Shown here one piece after another: positions 60,486 through 64,000 of a stretch of 64,000 bases of DNA (position 1 is its first letter; each line of letters opens with the position of its first letter). A model generated the notes under the pieces. It did no database searches and had not been told where the DNA came from. It saw nothing but the letters and a program-made list of their open reading frames with translations. This DNA is from Serinibacter salmoneus (GTDB lineage: Bacteria > Actinomycetota > Actinomycetes > Actinomycetales > Beutenbergiaceae). The translations under genes were made by a program, and so were the position numbers. The stretch is taken from NCBI RefSeq assembly GCF_002563925.1, contig NZ_PDJD01000001.1:186001-250000 (forward strand), given 5' to 3'.

Positions 60486-61504
60486 GCAAGTACCGCGAGG
60501 AGGACGTGCGCCACTACCGATTGGCGCACCGCACCACCTACACCTACCCCGAGCCCGTGACGGCGTCCTACGGTCGGGCCGTCATGCTGCCCCGGGAGGG
60601 AGGGGGGCAGCAGGTGCACACCTCCGCCCTGCACATCTCCCCGCACGTGCGGCACTCCTCGGAGTTCAAGGACTACCACGGCAACCGCTCCTCCTACTTC
60701 ATGGTGGACACCGAGCACACCGAACTGGAGGTGCTCGCCGAGTCGGTGGTGACCGTGACCCGGCGCCGCGCCAGCGTGGAGCGGATGCCGATGATCTCCT
60801 GGTCGCAGGCCTCCGAGGTGACGCACACGCTCGGCTCCCCGCACCGCGGGGAGGCCGCCGCGCACGGCATCGGTGGGCGGGCCGTGATCGCGGTGGCCGA
60901 GGCCACCCTCGGCTCCCCGATGGTGGAGGTGAGCGAGCAGGTGCGGGACTTCGCCGCACCCTCGTTCGGTCCCGGGACCCCGCTGGCGGAGGTGGTTGCC
61001 GACCTCTCGCGACGCATCCACACCGAGTTGGAGTACGCGTCCGGTTCCACCACGATCGATACCCGGCTCGCGGAGGTGCTCGAACGGCGCCAGGGAGTGT
61101 GTCAGGACTTCGCGCACCTGCTCATCGCGTGCATGCGGTCGATGGGCCTGGCGGCCCGGTACGTCTCGGGCTACATCGAGACCAACCCGCCCCCGGGGCG
61201 GCCGAAGCTGCGCGGCGTGGACGCCTCCCACGCCTGGGCCTCGGTGTGGATCCCGGGCGGTGGCTGGGTGCACATCGATCCCACGAACGACCAGTTCATC
61301 GACAACCGGTACGTGGTGCTGGGCTGGGGCCGTGACTACATGGACGTCTCACCGCTCCGCGGCGTCGTGTTCACGGAGGGCGCCGGGTCCTCCCTGAAGG
61401 TGGGGGTGGACCTGCTGGAACTCACCGCGGAAGAGGTCGAGGAGGTCCGCGCGTCCCACCGGGGCGCGAGCGCGCAGCGCGCCGGGCAACGCTCCCGGCG
61501 ATAG
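60482..61504 (+). CDS. Transglutaminase-like protein of the ATP-grasp cluster
   Basis: This 340-aa protein has an N-terminal beta domain (HRTTYTYPEPVTASYGRAVMLPRE) and the transglutaminase core with Cys (RRQGVCQDFAHLLIACMRSMG), His (ASHAWASVWIPG) and Asp (HIDPTND). ATG overlaps the ATP-grasp stop. It probably acts with the upstream protein on an undefined peptide. Confidence 0.94.
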   Translation: MSKYREEDVRHYRLAHRTTYTYPEPVTASYGRAVMLPREGGGQQVHTSALHISPHVRHSSEFKDYHGNRSSYFMVDTEHTELEVLAESVVTVTRRRASVERMPMISWSQASEVTHTLGSPHRGEAAAHGIGGRAVIAVAEATLGSPMVEVSEQVRDFAAPSFGPGTPLAEVVADLSRRIHTELEYASGSTTIDTRLAEVLERRQGVCQDFAHLLIACMRSMGLAARYVSGYIETNPPPGRPKLRGVDASHAWASVWIPGGGWVHIDPTNDQFIDNRYVVLGWGRDYMDVSPLRGVVFTEGAGSSLKVGVDLLELTAEEVEEVRASHRGASAQRAGQRSRR

Positions 61505-61521
61505 CCGCGGAAGGTCGGCCG

Positions 61522-62889
61522 TCAGGGTTGGGGCGGTGACGTCGTCACGGTGGGGCTGGGTGTGGGGCTGGGCGTGGTCGGGGAGGGTCTGGGTGTGGTG
61601 GGCGCGGGGCTGGGCGTGGTGGGCGCGGGGCTGGGCGTGGTCGGCGAGGGGCTGGGGCTGGGGCTGGGCGTGGTCGGCGAGGGGCTGGGGCTGGCTGGCG
61701 AGGGGCTGGGCGTGGTCGGTGCGGGGGCCGGGTTCGGTGTGGTGGGCGCGGGAGCCGGGTTCGGTGTGGTGGGCGCGGGAGCCGATGTCCCCTCCTGCAG
61801 CCGGGCGGCCTCCTCGGCAGCCAGGCGTCGCGCCTCCTCCTCGGCCGCGATCCGGGCCGCCTCCTCCTCGCGCCAGGTGATCAACGCCGTCGTGCGCTCG
61901 GTGAGCCTGTCCGTCTCCTCCAGGAGCGCGCTGGCGCGCTCGCGCAGGTGGGCGATCTTCTCCGCGAGCACGTTCACCTGCGCGCTCGTGCGCACCTGAC
62001 CCACGGTCACCGCGTCGGCCATCTCCTGCGCTGCGGGCTCGTCGAGCAGGTCCCGGCTGGCGGTGAGGGCCTCGTTGAACTCCGCCTGCTGCGTGACGGG
62101 TTCGGCGGCCTCGATCAGGTCCGCCTCCTCACCGAGCTCGGGCTCGGCTGCCTCGAGCGCGGCGGTGAGAGCCTCCTCGGCCTGGGCGAGCTCGGCCTGC
62201 GCCTTCGCGAGGTCCGCCTCGGCGCCCGCGGTGCGCAGGGCCAGCACCAGCGCGATGGCCTGCCGCACCTCGGTGCGCTCACCCTCCAGGGTGTCGGGGG
62301 CGTTGCGGGTGGCGGCCAGCGACTGGCGGGCGGAGAGCAGGTTGCCGAATGAACCCTCATCGATCCCGGCGAGCCGGATGCTGGTGTCCTCGGCCTCCTC
62401 CACGGCGCTCTCCAGGGCGGTGATCGCCTCGGTATCGTCCCAGTCGCTGCGGCTCTCCAGTACCTCCACGGCGTCCTCGAGCACGCCGTCGGTCTGCCGG
62501 ATCGCGGAGTCCCGGGCGTAGGAGAGCGTGCCGAACTCGGCGATCGCGCTCTCGACGTAGCGGTCGTTCGCGGCGGTGGTGGCGGCGACTGCGCCGCCCG
62601 CCACGAGCACGCCGAGCAGGCTGAATGCCACCACCACCGGTCGCCGGTCGCGGCGCCGACGGCGCTTGGCGAACTCGCGTTCGGCTGCCTCCGCCTCCGC
62701 GGCGCGTTCGGAGTCCTCGGATTCGAATGCGGCGGCGAGCTCCCCGGGAGCGAAGGAGGGGCCCGTCGCGGCCTCGGCGGAGGCCGGGTCCACGGGATGC
62801 CAGGCGACGGGGCTCGGAGCGGAGGACTGCGCATCGCCCATCCCGGGCACGGCATGATCTCGACGCTCCGGCTGCCCCTGTGAACTCAC
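61522..62889 (-). CDS. Single-pass coiled-coil protein with Pro/Thr/Ser tail
   Basis: This 455-aa protein is not recognised. The N-terminal about 80 residues are polar with a basic run (FAKRRRRRDRRP), then one helix (VVVAFSLLGVLVAGGAVAATT), about 250 residues of heptad-rich Ala/Glu coiled coil, and a low-complexity tail of PAPTTP and PSPTTP repeats reaching the end. Such a design fits a membrane-anchored, wall-spanning stalk. It converges with the transglutaminase gene (17-bp gap). Confidence 0.75.
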   Translation of the reverse strand: MSSQGQPERRDHAVPGMGDAQSSAPSPVAWHPVDPASAEAATGPSFAPGELAAAFESEDSERAAEAEAAEREFAKRRRRRDRRPVVVAFSLLGVLVAGGAVAATTAANDRYVESAIAEFGTLSYARDSAIRQTDGVLEDAVEVLESRSDWDDTEAITALESAVEEAEDTSIRLAGIDEGSFGNLLSARQSLAATRNAPDTLEGERTEVRQAIALVLALRTAGAEADLAKAQAELAQAEEALTAALEAAEPELGEEADLIEAAEPVTQQAEFNEALTASRDLLDEPAAQEMADAVTVGQVRTSAQVNVLAEKIAHLRERASALLEETDRLTERTTALITWREEEAARIAAEEEARRLAAEEAARLQEGTSAPAPTTPNPAPAPTTPNPAPAPTTPSPSPASPSPSPTTPSPSPSPSPTTPSPAPTTPSPAPTTPRPSPTTPSPTPSPTVTTSPPQP

Positions 62890-63035
62890 GGGTGGAATTG
62901 TACGGGGAATCGGGCCGACGTCCCGCCTCAGGTGTGAGGGTCACGTGTGAGGAATGTGTGACGTGAGGCATGGCACCTGCCGAAGCCGGGTGCCCCCGAT
63001 ATGCCTGGCCAGCGGATTCGGGTCACGATTAACCC

Positions 63036-64000
63036 ATGACACGGGAAAGGCGATTCACAGGGCGGGTGCGCACGCTCGCCGCCGCAGTGCTGACCTCGAT
63101 CCTGGCCCTGGCCGCCTGCACGGCGGCGCCGCAGGCGGAGGTGACGCGGGCGCCGAGCACCATTCCGAGCGCCGTGCCGAGCGCCACCGAGACCACCACC
63201 ACGCCGAGCTCCTCACCCAGCCCCACGCCGTCGCCCACCCCGAGTTCCCCGCTCGGCGAGGGCGCAGTCAACGCCCTGCTGATCGGCACGGATTCACGCA
63301 CCAAGGGTGACCTGACGGGCAACGCCGACACGATCATGCTCGCGCACCTGCCGGCGGATCGGGAGGCGCTCTACCTCATCTCCTTCACGCGGGACATGTG
63401 GGTGGAGATCCCTGGCCTCGGCGAGGGGAAGATCAATGCGGCATTCGCGCGGGGCGGCACCCAGACGCTGGTGGACACGGTCTCGCAGATGCTCGGCGGG
63501 GTGGAGGTGGACTATGTGGCGCAATCGAACTTCGACGGCTTCATCGCGCTCACCCGCGCCCTGGAGGGTATTCCGGTGCAGAACAAGCACCATTCCACCG
63601 TGACCGTTCTCTCCACCGGCCGGGTGGTGGACTTCCCCGAGGGGGAGATCGTGCTGGAGAACACGGATGGACTGATCTACGTGCGCGAACGCAAGCGTTT
63701 GCCGCTGGGGGACCTGGACCGTACGGAGCGCCAGCGCGCGGTGATCGTGGGCATGCTGGACAAGATCGCCTCCTTCGCCGACGACCCGGCGAAGCTCGCG
63801 GAGGTGCTGGCCTACGTGGTGGGGAACGTGAAGATCACCGGCGATCTGGACCTCACCGACGTCACCGCGCTCGTCCCGCTCGCCGGCGAACTGACCCGCG
63901 AGGACGTGGTGGGCCTCATGGTGCCCATCACCGGTTTCGGCACGATCGACGGCGCCTCGGTGAACCTGGTGGACCAGGCGCAGACGGCGGCGCTGGGCGA
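63036..64000 (+). CDS. LCP-family (LytR-CpsA-Psr) lipoprotein, 3' end cut by the window
   Basis: At least 321 codons to the window end. A lipobox (SILALAAC, Cys28) and a Thr/Ser/Pro spacer lead into the LCP domain: NALLIGTDSRTKG, NADTIMLAHL, LISFTRDMWVEIPG, KINAAFARGG, LIYVRERKRLPLGDLDRTERQ. The Arg and Asp residues that bind polyprenyl pyrophosphate are present. LCP proteins attach wall glycopolymers to peptidoglycan. It is divergent from the coiled-coil gene. The stop is not in the window. Confidence 0.93.
   Translation, partial: MTRERRFTGRVRTLAAAVLTSILALAACTAAPQAEVTRAPSTIPSAVPSATETTTTPSSSPSPTPSPTPSSPLGEGAVNALLIGTDSRTKGDLTGNADTIMLAHLPADREALYLISFTRDMWVEIPGLGEGKINAAFARGGTQTLVDTVSQMLGGVEVDYVAQSNFDGFIALTRALEGIPVQNKHHSTVTVLSTGRVVDFPEGEIVLENTDGLIYVRERKRLPLGDLDRTERQRAVIVGMLDKIASFADDPAKLAEVLAYVVGNVKITGDLDLTDVTALVPLAGELTREDVVGLMVPITGFGTIDGASVNLVDQAQTAALG

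Overview
The window is very G+C-rich, uses many GTG/TTG starts, chains genes by 4-bp ATGA/GTGA overlaps, and carries Tat-type and LAXTG sortase signals. It is chromosomal DNA of a Gram-positive actinobacterium. The cellobiose phosphorylase reads very much like the Cellulomonas/Cellvibrio gilvus enzyme, so a Micrococcales member (Cellulomonadaceae, Bogoriellaceae, Beutenbergiaceae or similar) is likely; I cannot name the genus.

Layout. 0.1-6.9 kb: complete Mrp/Mnh Na+/H+ antiporter operon with fused A and B subunits. 7.0-14.2 kb: an accessory stretch with a WecB-like protein that has lost most catalytic residues, coupled to an orphan GntR-type ligand domain, a decayed IS3 element, two full GntR regulators, two small Tat-signal secreted proteins and a lone serine hydrolase. 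14.3-16.2 kb: a hypothetical gene, dcd, and the 3' scrap of a FUSC gene.

16.2-28.4 kb: a 12.2-kb island that looks like a beta-1,2-glucan utilisation locus. It has a LAXTG-anchored GH144-type endo-glucanase, an ABC sugar importer without its own ATPase, an intracellular GH94 enzyme resembling 1,2-beta-oligoglucan phosphorylase, a GH1 beta-glucosidase, and LacI and TetR regulators. It is bracketed by two near-identical direct copies of the hypothetical-dcd-FUSC segment. The left copy keeps dcd intact and the right copy keeps FUSC intact, so recombination between them would delete the island and restore every gene. 28.4-34.6 kb: the damaged right copy, full FUSC, a repeat-rich regulatory region with CebR-type boxes, and cellobiose phosphorylase.

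34.7-43.6 kb: the most system-like unit. It contains a sigma-70/ECF-type factor, a small regulatory-domain protein, a subtilase with four GMYGTNG repeats, a TPR-CHAT caspase-like protease, two more paralogous leaderless subtilases and a stand-alone I9-like propeptide. Together they suggest an intracellular protease cascade. A tRNA-Gly(CCC) sits inside this stretch.

43.7-64.0 kb: mostly household genes. These are paired CNNM/CBS transporters, a TetR-controlled pair of bacterial PH proteins with a twin operator, two MFS exporters, a xi-class GST-like reductase, a PIG-V mannosyltransferase, a K+ channel fused to an extra membrane domain, an M50-like protease, a ComB-like protein, an ATP-grasp/alpha-E plus transglutaminase pair, a coiled-coil membrane protein, and an LCP-family protein cut by the window end.

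All family calls are by eye from motifs and remembered family sequences; no database search was run.
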